DNA of 64,000 nucleotides from Malachius bipustulatus (taxonomy: Eukaryota > Arthropoda > Insecta > Coleoptera > Melyridae), in the NCBI GenBank assembly GCA_910589415.1, contig OU342637.1, positions 34,378,162 to 34,442,161 on the forward strand, in the 5' to 3' direction. Both the position numbers and the translations under genes were made by a program. The notes under the pieces are model-generated. The model did not search any database, was not told the origin of the DNA, and was given only the letters and a program-made list of their open reading frames with translations. Positions 35,274 through 46,500 of this stretch are shown here, in pieces. Each line of letters begins with the position of its first letter. Within the stretch, counting starts at the first letter, position 1.

Positions 35274-35543
35274 GTGAAAATGTTGCTAATTTTGGGATCG
35301 GTATCTGTTATCCTCAGCCTCTTATCTTGTTCTATCGCTCAAATTTTGAGAACCCATAATTTTTCTGGTTATCTAAACTTTTACCTTAAGAAGAAGCTAT
35401 TCATCTATCTTATCTGGCTAACGTTTACGAGTCAAATGTTATCTCTTAAGTTTTTTTGTGTTCATGGAACCAAAGAAAAACACTATCTTACCGTTGTATC
35501 TACCTTATCTTGTCTTTTACCTTTATCTTATCTTCTGTCTTAA
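35274..35543 (+). CDS. small open frame with signal-peptide-like N-terminus
   Basis: The 89-codon frame lies 225 bases after pol, where env would sit in errantivirus-like elements. The N-terminus is MKM followed by a hydrophobic stretch of about 16 residues (LLILGSVSVILSLLSCS) and a polar AQ, resembling a signal peptide with its cleavage site. The rest is short, with a second hydrophobic patch, and no env feature is visible. The end runs into the repetitive CTTATCTTA sequence. It may be an env remnant or chance. Confidence 0.25.
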   Translation: MKMLLILGSVSVILSLLSCSIAQILRTHNFSGYLNFYLKKKLFIYLIWLTFTSQMLSLKFFCVHGTKEKHYLTVVSTLSCLLPLSYLLS

Positions 35544-35544
35544 C

Positions 35545-35758
35545 GGGTGCTTTCCCGACAGTTTCCGCCCTGCCTTCAGGCTAAAGAGAAAACTGCCCTG
35601 TTTGTCCAAACAAAAGACAGCAGGTTATCTTTATCTTACCCACCATCTTTTAAAGTTAGGGTGCTTTCCCGACAGTTTCCGCCCTGCGTTACGCTAAAGT
35701 GAAAACTGCTCTGCTTGTCCAATCAGACGACAGCAGATTCCTTTTATCTTACCTTACC
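35545..35758 (+). repeat. 114-bp tandem duplication in the 3' untranslated region
   Basis: The string GGGTGCTTTCCCGACAGTTT starts two units at 35545 and 35659. The second unit has several substitutions. Confidence 0.85.
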
Positions 35759-35760
35759 TT

Positions 35761-36170
35761 ATCTATTAGCACCACAGTAAAATGGTGGCTAATGCTTATC
35801 TTAGATATTTCTTTTCAATGAAGGAAAGAAACTATCTTATCTTACCTTACCTTATCTATTAGCACCACAGTAAAATGGTGGCTAATGCTTATCTTAGATA
35901 TTTCTTTTCAATGAAGGAAAGAAACTATCTTATCTTACCTTACCTTATCTATTAGCACCACAGTAAAATGGTGACTAATGCTTATCTTAGATATTCTTTT
36001 CAATAAAGAAGAGAAATTATCTTATCTTATCTTATCCATACCTATTAGTACCATAACAAAATGGCGACTAATGTTTATCTTAGATATTCTTTTCAATGAA
36101 GAAAAGAAATTATCTTATCTTACCTTAATACCTTTACCTATTAGCATCATAATGAAATGATAGCTAATCA
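35761..36170 (+). repeat. five-unit tandem hairpin array, 93-bp period
   Basis: Units start at about 35761, 35854, 35947, 36041 and 36136. Each carries ATTAGC-ACCA...TGGT-GCTAAT or a variant. Unit 4 has ATTAGT with ACTAAT, and unit 5 has ATCA with TGAT; both changes keep pairing. Unit 3 has one half-changed pair. Spacers are rich in CTTATCTTAC. Confidence 0.88.
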
Positions 36171-37396
36171 TTATCTTCTCTGCGAATATTTTCCCGGATG
36201 GAAAATATAAATCTACGTGAATTCGAGTTCAGAATTTGCAAAGGAGGCTTTAGATATTCAGTGCTGATGTAAAGGAATCTGAACACTGATATCGAATACC
36301 CCCTATCTCAGCGATGAAATGGTTTTCCCATTTTGTCTTATCTTTCCGAGTGATTGGGCTATCTTATTGTGTCTTTGATGAATGTCTAGTAATCCAGGCG
36401 ATCATTGATGATTTCTTGAAGTGATTATTGGAAGTCTCCAAGTAATTTGTTCCGTATGACCTTTGAGATTTATCTGACAAAGACACGTAAAGTGATTATT
36501 AGCGATCAATTTGACCAATTATCTTAGTTTTGTCCCTTTGTAACTAGTAGTAGTTAGAACAACTACTTATCTATTTCGAAACTTTCCCATAAAGGAGTAG
36601 AATTATCTACATTTCGTTTTCTTACATTTATATCTCTCCCTATCTATTTTCATTGTAAGGAATGAAAATTATGTACATTATCTCTTCCCATTCGCATAAG
36701 CTTGCGAATACCTCAATCTCTGTATATATGTCTAATTATATCTATCCCGCTACCTTGACTTTTTAAGTAAAGTCAGAATTTCTGGATTTATTTAGTTGTC
36801 CATTCTATCGAGTAGCAGCCCTGTTTTGGAAGTTTTAGTTTGTGCGAAAACTCCCATAGCAATTTTCTTAGTCCTTCAGTGTTGGCGGTTTTTGAAACCC
36901 CAGGCTGAAGTAGTGTTCAAAACTATGGGTGGTTGAACATCAAGCAGAACAGCGCAGCTCTATTAACAGCGAATCTGTTATACCGAAATGTTATAACTTA
37001 ATTTTAATTCTTGTATATACAATATCTAATTATAAGTGTTTATAATAATAATCAACTTAGTAGCATGTTATCTAGAAAGAATGCATGTACATTTTCTTTT
37101 ATCTACTTAGCATTAAGGTTTTGTAACTATAAATTTAATCTGCACGAGCGAATTAAATATTTCTTTTTATATTGTATAGCTAGTTAAAGTGACTGACTGT
37201 GCGATATTATCTGAACGAATAGTAAACATGGTAGAAAACTTTTACAAAGTCTAGTTTTGTAAAACACTATTCTCTCTCTTTTTCGATTTGTGTTGTCCTT
37301 GTTGGTCATCCACAATCATACCTTCATGTATACCCTTCTACGGGTATAGAAAGAACTAGAATTTTCTTCTAGTTTTTGAATTTTCTCTTGCATCGG
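36171..37396 (+). other. 3' untranslated region of the retrotransposon
   Basis: It has no open frame above 60 codons and no env-like motif. It is AT-rich, with CTTATC strings. Confidence 0.6.
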
Positions 37397-37408
37397 TAAG
37401 GGGAGGTG
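37397..37408 (+). promoter_or_regulatory. polypurine tract
   Basis: GTAAGGGGAGGTG ends directly at the 3' LTR start. This is the expected primer position for plus-strand synthesis. Confidence 0.85.
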
Positions 37409-39107
37409 TGTAACGTGAATACGTCACCTGTTGTCCTTTTTGCAAAGCTTCCCTCGTTTTAAAGAGAATTGTAAAATTACAGTTCCCTACAACTCCCTAT
37501 AATATAGATCGCATCTTTGAACTGACTACCCACACCATATTCTGGCGCTGGTACTGTCTGGATAATTCACTACTAGATGGCATTGCACGTTTCGTTTCAC
37601 TAGGATTTTGAGTTCCTTTCAGGAACCAAATAAGTTGTCGTTTCAGTCCGATCCTGAGTTCCTTTCAGGAACCAAATAAGTTGTCAACTGTCAATCAGAT
37701 TTCAGTATCTGACAGTGACATTTCTCCTTTCACAAACCAGAGGCAGACTTCCTCTCAAGTTCACGGAACTGAACTCATTTCCTCTTTATCTGCCAACCAA
37801 GAAAGTTGATTTTCTTGACGGTTCCCGTCGAAGCCTGTTACCAGGGTAAGTCGCCATTACTGATTTTGGAAGATAGGTTTTAATTCGATTATTACTTATT
37901 TTTAGCTTCTGGGATATCTTCTGGGATTTCCTTCAATCCTTCGGGGATTTTATCTCAACATTACCTTATACCTTATCTTTACCTTTTTACCTTTGGTAAA
38001 TACCTTGTCTTCTCCGGTATTTACTGATCTGGATTAATTGCCTTTTTGTGAAGAGGAAGCCATCTTGGACTAGGAAACAAAGGGAGCGTGGCCCATTTCT
38101 GTTCTTCAACTATCTAATTGATCCTTGCATCGTTTTCACTTATCCATGGTGAAATAAATCAACGTTTTGGTGATTTTCAACGACAGCAGAACATTTCCCG
38201 GTGCTAGTGCTGTTTTGGTTGTTCAATCCTAGGAGTCTCATCAGGGCGCCGTCTCTGCACCTGCTGCTTTCTCTGGAGACTTCAATGCCTGATTGAGCAC
38301 CACCCCTAGCAAAGTCCAGGAGTTATTAATATCCTTTTTACTGTCAAAATAAAGACAGTTTTTACCTCAATCAGCTTCATCCCGGAAACTGTAAGTGTTG
38401 TCTTTTATTTTATTTCACCGATCATGACGAAGAAGGACTAGAAGATCAGTGCTAACTTAGTAAATTAATTAATTATCACTCACGAACTTTATCTTTCCCG
38501 ATATAAATGATATCGGAAGTATCTTATTCTTTTGTACACAGCTGTACAAGATAAAGGATCCTTTATTTTCAAACAAACTGATTGTTTAAACATATTTATA
38601 TCAGATTTAAAGCTTTTAAAATAAGACAGGATAATTATTTGATTTTAATTAAACAGGAAATGTAAACCATAATTTGCTCATTAAACATCTGTCCATTTTA
38701 ACTTATTCTTTGAAAATCACATTAACATCTTTATAACCCTAAATCTACTTTTTATTAGTTCTTCATAGAGTTTAGGTAGCACAATAAAAATAAGAACTCG
38801 AGCAAATCGAGTTAATAAGAACTGAAGAACTCTTTGGCATCCCTAATCTACCTTAGATACCTATATATAGGGTGTACCTTTTTAAATAATTAAAGCAGCA
38901 GAATAACTAGCACTCTGATAGTATTTGATTCAGTTTTTCAAGTTATTCAACTTCATTATCTTCAGAGAAATTTGTCGTGAAAGTTTCTTTTGCAGTATTA
39001 TCGTTTTGCCGAAACAACATTTTGCCCTTCGCTTGCACTGCAAGCTCTCGTTACTGCTACTTTCGACATTCCCTGAATTTACAATTAATTATTTTGCTCA
39101 CGCTGCA
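37409..39107 (+). repeat. 3' LTR, 1699 bp
   Basis: It starts TGTAACGTG and ends GCTGCA, and is followed by the ATGT duplication at 39108-39111. It is shorter than the 5' LTR by exactly one 46-bp unit. Confidence 0.95.
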
Positions 39108-39612
39108 ATGTGACTAGTGGAGATAAAACGAAATGTGGTACATGAAAAAATTTAAGACTTTTAAGACTATTTAAGACTTAGGACAAACGTTCTTATGAAG
39201 TTTTCTTCTTAAGATTGACCCAAAAATCACCCCCTTAAATATTGATATTCAATTACAAAACACCCTGTATACTTCAACATGACAAGTTTGCTTCGATGAA
39301 ATTTTAAATTTTATTATTTATTGTAATTGTAATCAGGATGCTTAATGTCATATAACACTACATGCGGTTTTACCATTTAAATCAACAGTTCAATTCCACT
39401 TGTTGCAGACATTTTATTTTTACGCCGTTCAAGTGCGGTACGAGCGCGCGGTCAACTGTGCCTGCAGCGATACAAACTTGTATCGCTGCAATACCGCAGC
39501 ACGTGCACGGTATATCGCCATTGGTTTGAACACTTATATTTGCCGCTGTAGAAACATGTACCGCTGTACCGCTACCGCTACCGCATACCGCGCCGGTTTG
39601 AGGAGGCCTTTA

Positions 39613-39813
39613 TGGGGTTATTTGAAATCCCTGGTTTATGTCAATCGACCACGAACGACATTCGCCCGCCTCAAGAACAACATTCGCGACGCCATCGCCA
39701 ACATACCGATTAATATGCTGCAAAATGTGGACACGAACTTCAAAAATCGACTTAATCAGTGTGTGCGCAATGGGGGTCGCCATTTAACCGATGTCATTTT
39801 CAAGACTGTATGA
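39613..39813 (+). pseudogene. mariner-like transposase, part 3 (C-terminus)
   Basis: Directly after the TTA duplication the frame reads WGYLKSLVYVNRP, continuing CDFFL from part 2, and runs on to TFARLKNNIRDAIANIP and a stop at 39811-39813. The right TIR follows about 80 bp later. This confirms that the Harbinger-like insertion used a Leu codon of the transposase as its TTA target. An upstream in-frame extension into the Harbinger end is chance. Confidence 0.88.
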
Positions 39814-39938
39814 AAAAAAAAATTGGGATATTGTATTCTCAAATAAAAAAAAGAATTAAAACAATAACTGAAGTACTTTTATTTTTATTGACCTTTCAAA
39901 TAAGTAAGTTTCTCTGGCGCACCCTGTACATCAATAAT

Positions 39939-40028
39939 AAAAAGGCAAAAGTTTGGTCATAAGAGTATAATTTATTAAATTTACTAAAAGAGTAAATTAT
40001 ACTATCATGACCGAAGTTTTGCCTTTTT
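39939..40028. repeat. 90-bp AT-rich hairpin
   Basis: AAAAGGCAAAAGTTTGGTCAT pairs with ATGACCGAAGTTTTGCCTTTT, and the inner AGTATAATTTA pairs with TAAATTATACT. Arms are about 42 nt with few mismatches and the loop is short. It could be a tiny MITE or a precursor-microRNA-like fold. Confidence 0.6.
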
Positions 40029-41639
40029 ATAGAAGTAAAGAGAGTACTTGTTCATTGTAAATCCAAGTAGATCTTGACCAAATTATATTCTACACTAAAA
40101 TCAGCCAGGAACTTGAAATGCGTGTTTGTAATAGGACTAAGAGAAAATATGAATTCCCTCCAAACTTGGTAGAAGATTTATACCTGGCATATCGGACTTT
40201 TTTGTTGTTGTAAGGCAGTTTTTAGAGATGCAGATTTCTGGTTTCTTGAAGATGCTGTGATAACATTCTATAAGTATAAGCAGATTTATACAATAACAGA
40301 GTACCATGTCATTAAAAAAAGCTTCATAGGTATAGACTCTCTATATGTGGTACTTTTTGATATAGAGGTAAATAAGTAGGTAATATTACAAATTTTTTAA
40401 AACACTTCGAGAAGAACCGAAAACTCTGTTAAAGAGACTCTGAAAAGATTTAAATGCGACAAGAAGCAAATAAAATTTGTCGATCGTGCTTGAAGCGCCA
40501 TTGTCTCGTCTCTCACACCCTTCTCCAATATTAAACGAGAGTGATTTTAGTGTAGAGGCGGGCAGGCTGCCGTTCTGCTTGATATATTATAGAAAACAAT
40601 GCAACACAAATTCAACTTTAAACACTTCATCACGGGGAGTTACGACCCGCTTTTGCGGATCTAATCAAATAACTGACATGCCACACATCTTTCCTTCTTC
40701 GTTCGAGCTCTTGGTGGAAATTTCAAAATTTCTCCTTAAAACGCTTCTGTAGATATTAAAAAAAATCACTTAGCTTGAAACACTCTCACTTATTGCTTAT
40801 TCATTGTTACTAGGCACTCTTGGGATGTAATTTATTTCTTCAGCTGAAACGCTTTGTAATGGTCACATTGAAAGAAAAGATGGACTGAACGTCTATGAGA
40901 CTACTAATTCACTTTGAAAGCACTACAGGCGACAGGCATTGCAAAACAAGTAGGGCCTTATTCACCTAACGTTGGCGTTGGATATAATGTACCTAGTAGA
41001 CGCTTCTTTTGCCGACTTGAATAAGCTAAGATATTGAAAAATATTTTATGTGGGACGATTCTACTCAGAGAGAAACGTATTAAATTTTAGATCTGAACTG
41101 AAAATTATATTAACTCGTTTAGCAATAAAATGAGAAATTTATGGCAACCTTTGCATGTAATAGGTACTAGTAATAATAGAGTCGTAGATAGCGTTTCGTG
41201 CGGCATTAGTATTATTCTCCCGATTATAACCGAGCTAATAGTTTCATTATGTCAATATAATCATTATTATAATTGCATTCCTGTTATTACAGGCGCCGCT
41301 AAAACAAGCAGTAAAAGCAATGCTGGGAATTTAACCTTGCGCAGCTTTAAATGTCCCCTGTAGCTACATAATAAATTACTTACTGCAAAGAAGTTTATTT
41401 GAGATTGGTTAATTAAGATCTATTGAGATATCAGCAGATTGCTCTTATATCGACTGATACAGTTATACAGTTCATTTTTTCAAGTGTTGCCATTGAGAAT
41501 TGCATGTTGAAAATTACATCCCATGTTAACTTAGTCGTTTTAATTTTCAATAATAGTAAAATGTCATCTACTTTGCAATATGACCTATAAAAAACAGATT
41601 TTGTTTAATTTGATTATACAGGGTTGTAACCATTTCGTA
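40029..41639. other. intergenic DNA
   Basis: No gene or clear repeat is supported. Confidence 0.45.
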
Positions 41640-43535
41640 GCAGCTCACTACAGATATACTGCACTGTGCAACTCGAGTCCGAGATCCACGAATCAATGGC
41701 TACCAAGCAAAACCTTATTGGTTTTTTCTTCGACCTTCAAAAGGCGTAATGACGTGGACCTACCCCATACTTGTACAGCTTGAGAAATGGGGGTTAACTG
41801 GGAATATCCTTGCCTTTACAAAACATTTCCTACAAACCAGATTATTTAAAGCTAAAATAAACAACACGCTCTCCATAACCGTAGGAACCTTCAAAATGCC
41901 ATCCCTCAAGGCTCTACTATTAGTGCCACTCTATTTCTCATAGCCATCAACAATTCTGTACAGAAAATAAATGTGCCTGTTCGTTGCAGTCTGTATGCGG
42001 ATGATGTTCTCAAATATCTCAAAGGCAAAAACTCCAAACTCATGCAGAAAATCTTTCAATCAGCTCTATCTGACATGCGACAGTGGTGCAAGCAAACAGG
42101 TTTCAAATTCTCTGATTCAAAAACCGAATCACCACTCCTCAGGCTCCAGGGCAAAAGCCTCATTTTCAACGAACACATTGAATACCTCGGTATTGCTTTC
42201 GATTGCAAGTTGAACTGGACGCGGCATATAGGTGAGGTTAAGAAAAGCTGCTTTAAGAGCCTGAATTTAATGAAAGCCTTATCGGGTCACTCTTGGGGAG
42301 CAGACACCAACACAACGCTTCTCATATATAGCAACATTATTCGTTCTAAGCTTGACTATGGCATTGCTGCATTCTCGTCCTCCAGGAGTTGTCACCGTAA
42401 GTCCATTGAAGTCATTCAATTCTCTGCCCTAAGACTTGCTACTGGTACCTTCCGCACTACTCCAACTACAAGCTTGTTTGCTCTCACTGGTGAGCTACCC
42501 TTCGACCTCCGTGCCAGACTCATGTCGCTCAACTACGCCGTTCACACTGCTCTAAATTCAAACAGCCCCAACTTTTCTGTCGTTACTTCTCGCAACTTCT
42601 TTCCATCCCCCTGGTCGTCAACGCAACGCCTTGTCATCACCTCACTTGGTGCAGTCAACAAAAATACGATCAGCAACTCCTCCCTCATACAACAATTCAA
42701 AGAGATGATCTCTCGCTTTCACAATTTTATTCCAGTATTCACTGACGGCTCCAAGGTTGATGACAAAGTGGCCTGCGCAGTTTACGCACCCCAACTCTCG
42801 AACTGGGGACTCGACTGCCTAGCTCGTGCAGTATTTTCACCGCAGAGCTCTACGCCATTCTTCGGGCAATCGAACTTATAAGCTCTTCTCTCGATCAGCG
42901 CTTTATCATAGTTATGCTCCGACTCTCTGAGCGCCCTTCTCTTAATTAAACAAATTTACCCCTCCAATTCACTTGCCAAACTAATTAAAACCAAACTTGC
43001 CGACCACCCTCCTAGATTCATTCTCTTGTATACCTCCTCCCATATTGGCATCCTAGGAAACGAAGCAGCTGATTCCTTAGCTAAAAGAACTGCCTCTACG
43101 GATAACATCATCATCACACCAATCCACCTGTCCAACGACCTACGGACACTCTACAGATCTAAATTTATGAAACTCTGGCAAGATAACTGAAACCTCAATG
43201 ATTCCTTTCTCAAATCCATCAAACCCTCGGTGCGCTGATTGCCTACCCCTCCCTCGCTCCAAACCAGACCAAATTAAATTGAGCAGACTCCGACTTGGCC
43301 ACACCAGACTTACCCACTCTTTCCGGATTTCCAAACAACCTCCCCTCTTGGGGCACTAGACTGACTATACCCCACATTCTTTTCGAATGTCAAGCTCTTC
43401 AACCACTCCGTTCTAAACATAATATAGTTACCACCAATGTCATTCTTACTAGCCCATGTTTCTTCACCCCTCTACATTGCTTTCCTAAAAAGGCAGGTTT
43501 TTATGACCAAATTTAACCTACCGTGCTAATAACCC
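41640..43535 (+). pseudogene. I-type non-LTR retrotransposon relic with RNase H
   Basis: The 5'-truncated ORF2 starts within the RT palm (ATKQNLIGFFFDLQK-like text near 41690-41735, in shifting frames). A continuous 302-codon frame at 41973-42881 contains LYADD (catalytic YADD, residues 8-12), the RT thumb YLGIAFDCKLNWTRHI, and RNase H FTDGSK near residue 256. Further on, GNEAADSLAKR (about 43060-43092, the last RNase H motif) and HILFECQAL (about 43375) are in other frames. Stops and shifts make it non-functional. The order RT, RNase H, CCHC fits the I group. Confidence 0.82.
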
Positions 43536-46500
43536 CTGGCGGTTGATGCAGCCTAATTAACCTAAGAAAAAAATATATATTCAAAGTCGACTAGATCCTA
43601 GGGTTTCCATAGTCAACTCTTGTTTTTCTTATAGTCGTCATATTAGTTTTTTCTGTCATTCGGTCTAAAAGTGAAGAAAACCAAAAGTCTCTTTGAACCA
43701 AAAAATATTCAAAACTGATTCTTGTTATTTCGAAAAGTCATTGTAAAATTGACATCCTATTTTTAATCAACCCACTTATTACCTTGTTTTTTAGTAGACT
43801 TAATTATAAATTATTACTAAACGAGTTTAAATTCGAGTGGAAAGTAAAATCAATTTCACAATGAAAAAATATGTTAAGGCAATATTTTCGCTAATTTAAT
43901 CTCCCTCTGAAAGATTGTGTTGAATAAATTAATAACGTTAACAGAAAGGGAATTAAGTTTTTGCGCGTGAGGGCAAGTCAGCTTAGGATACAAAATATCT
44001 CCCCTAAAGTTGCCCTTATCTTGAGATCACTTCGCTTAAGTGCCTCTTCGGTCTACCCTAAAACTCCACTTAATTTTTATTAATGTGCTGCCAAGAAAAA
44101 GACGCGAGCTTTAGTTTTACTTGAAACCGAGGATTTAGATGTTAATACACTCGCTTTTTTGTCGCCGAATTTACAATTTGTCAATATCACAGATGCCGCT
44201 GCTCTTGCTGCAGCGTTGCTAACTTCAGGAAATTAAACTAGCATGGAATCGTGATTTTAGTCCGATAAGTACATTTCATTTTACTCTTGCATTTCCGCCC
44301 GTTTTAATTCCTCCAGTGAAAGAGTAAATCACTTGAAGCACGACTTGTTTTGTTCTACGGATGATAAAATCTTTATAGGGATTCGTTTCAATTTTTAAAC
44401 ACACTTGAGATGGTTCATGTTACCAATTTTTATATCATAAGTATTTTGGCGTTTTTATGAGAAAAACAGGAACTATCCATAATTTAATTTTTTGGTGGGT
44501 GAGTTATATTTAAAAATAAATATTTAGAAGATCTCAGGAAACCTGGATTTGTGCATACTAATGTTTGTCAAAAAGTGTTTGTCAGCTTGTTGTCGGTCAT
44601 GATGCACATTTTTTCTGGTTTGCTGATATTAACGATTTTTATGCCAAACTCTTCGCTGGCATGAGCAAGAATACGTTTAGAATGGCAGACAGATGAATTG
44701 TTAAGTTCAGACCCGCTTAAAAATTCAAAAACATGCAACTAATTCTTTTCAGGTCTCGTTTAATTAATCAGAATGAGCAGCTAAATATTTAGCCAACCAC
44801 TCAGTGAAGGTACGTACTGTAATTTTCTTTAATTACCACCTGGATTATTAGCGTCAATTTTTATGTTCATAGAAGGTTGTAGAATCAAGATGCCCATTTT
44901 GAAGGTATAATTTTTCAATCTTTCATTTATTGCTTATTGCTTGATTTATAACTATTTTTCCCGGTATATTTTTTGTAATAGTAAAACTCTCGAAAGCGCT
45001 GGAAGCTATATGAATATTATATGTATATGAACCATTTATCTGACGCCATCCACTTTCGAAAGTTCATGTGCTTTGTAATACTAAATTCTGAGCTTTCTGA
45101 ATTTATTTTAAACGGGTTCGGTCCCCTTGTCTAGGATCTCCCTTGTCTGGGACCTTCCCTTCTCTAGCATGTAGGACCGGGCCCGAGTCCGGTGGGAGAG
45201 AATCTGAAAACACCATCATCGCCGAGCCATGTGGGGCATCATGAACATCCCTGGTCGTAGCGCCATTGTCGGTACCAGTAACAAAACCAGATTATCCACA
45301 TGTAGCAGTCCAGGCCGATTCACATAGAACTGCATTGAACTTCTTTTGAAAGCGCGGACCTTTCACGCTGTTCCATTAAGTTAAGTAATTCAACGATCGA
45401 TTTGACCTGTTGCGATATGTCCCAGACAGTCTGGGATTTCTTCCATATGATGAGAGGAGACACCATTCACATCTAATTATTTACCGTGAATATCACCTGT
45501 TCAGCGCCGGATTATAGAACACGATAAGGAATTAAAAGAAAGTTACATTTGCGCACTTCAGTAATTTAACACAGACACATCAATTTCAGATTACAATATT
45601 AAAAATACACTAATGGAAGTAGATATTTTAAAACCTAACCTTAGAAGAAGGAGCTTGCTCCCAGGATATTTATTAACCCCCAGTATTAGGATATAGAGCA
45701 CTTAAAAGCATATAAAAAAAGGAGCCTGATTTTAGATCCAGTTAAATTACAGTGTCTGCTTGAATGTAATATATTTTATGAAGAAAAAATTTCGGAATAT
45801 TAAAACTTATGGTAATAATGAATATCGCTAGATTTATTATTATTAAATTTTCTTGCTTTACAAAGAAGACAGAATCAATTCAGCTTTTTTTAGTATTAAC
45901 TTTGAAATAGTTGCATCTGTGGATACGTTAGTTTGCAAAACAGACTAATAATTATAAATGAAGTCTATTTAACATTATAATGATTTATCTTCATGTATGA
46001 CCATTTCAGACAAGCAAAAACACCAATTTTAGTTTGATTTGAAATTCGCCCACACTGCTTTTCAAAATTAATGGACGTAGTTTCGAAAAATAATTGAATC
46101 TGTAAAAAATTAATCGATCAGCCCTTAGATTCATTCCCAGCTAAACTTGATCGAGCATTTGCCTTGAAGCTCTGGATATTCCAGCAAAACCACGATAGGA
46201 AACACTCTGATTCTCCGGGTTGTTTTTTCGGGAAGGGATTTTCTTATTGCTCTGGGTAATAACTCTTTCCCCTCGTCTTTGTTTTTCTTTATATATACGT
46301 CCCTACTTTCAAGCTAACATGCTTTGCGGCCTCGAGATGAGCTTGTTGACTCTTCACTTCTTTACCACGGTCTTTGGTGATATCATCGTGCTTGTTCATA
46401 GTGACCTAGTTCAGCTGTTCTTGTGGCTAACTATTATTTACGAGATGATATTAGTGATGAACACATTTAATTAATCTTTATATTTTTAAATTTTTCCACG

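Larger units (their letters stand above)
27520..39107 (+). mobile_element. Ty3/gypsy LTR retrotransposon, full length, 11.6 kb
   Basis: The element has two LTRs beginning TGTAACGTG and ending GCTGCA, a primer-binding-like site, a polypurine tract, intact gag and pol, and a 4-bp ATGT target duplication (27516-27519 and 39108-39111). The uninterrupted sequence at 12051-12075 confirms the empty site. The Pol order protease-RT-RNase H-integrase places it in Ty3/gypsy (Metaviridae). No env is present. It may be able to transpose, since both genes are open and the LTRs are almost identical. Confidence 0.95.
26987..39267. mobile_element. CAGGGTG MITE inside Harbinger-like copy 2, split by LTR element
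   Basis: The ends CAGGGTGTTATG and CAAAACACCCTG are TA-flanked and match the MITE at 11550-12221. Its right portion resumes at 39112 after the LTR retrotransposon, exactly where the empty copy reads GCAAGATGTGACTAGTGG. Confidence 0.85.
26551..39609. mobile_element. PIF/Harbinger-like element, copy 2, interrupted
   Basis: The ends AGGCCTCCTCAAACCGG and CCGGTTTGAGGAGGCCT belong to perfect inverted repeats of about 41 bp. The flanking TTA (26548-26550 and 39610-39612) is a 3-bp TWA duplication. The body matches copy 1 at 11112-12515 closely, including the internal CAGGGTG MITE, and keeps about 55 bp near the right end that copy 1 lost. It has no transposase. The LTR retrotransposon at 27520-39107 lies within it. 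Confidence 0.9.
23321..39926. mobile_element. mariner-like transposon split by nested insertions
   Basis: The left end CAGGGTGCGCCAGAGAAACT and the right end AGTTTCTCTGGCGCACCCTG belong to inverted repeats of at least 30 bp and are flanked by TA at 23319-23320 and 39927-39928. Without the inserted DNA (23913-26113 and 26551-39612) the element is about 1.34 kb, the usual size for mariner. It encodes one transposase, now in three pieces. It is the outermost layer of the nested structure. Confidence 0.9.

Noticed and set aside
39400..39813. 137-codon frame as a single gene
   Set aside because: Its first half reads through the right end of the Harbinger-like element; only the part after 39612 is real transposase.
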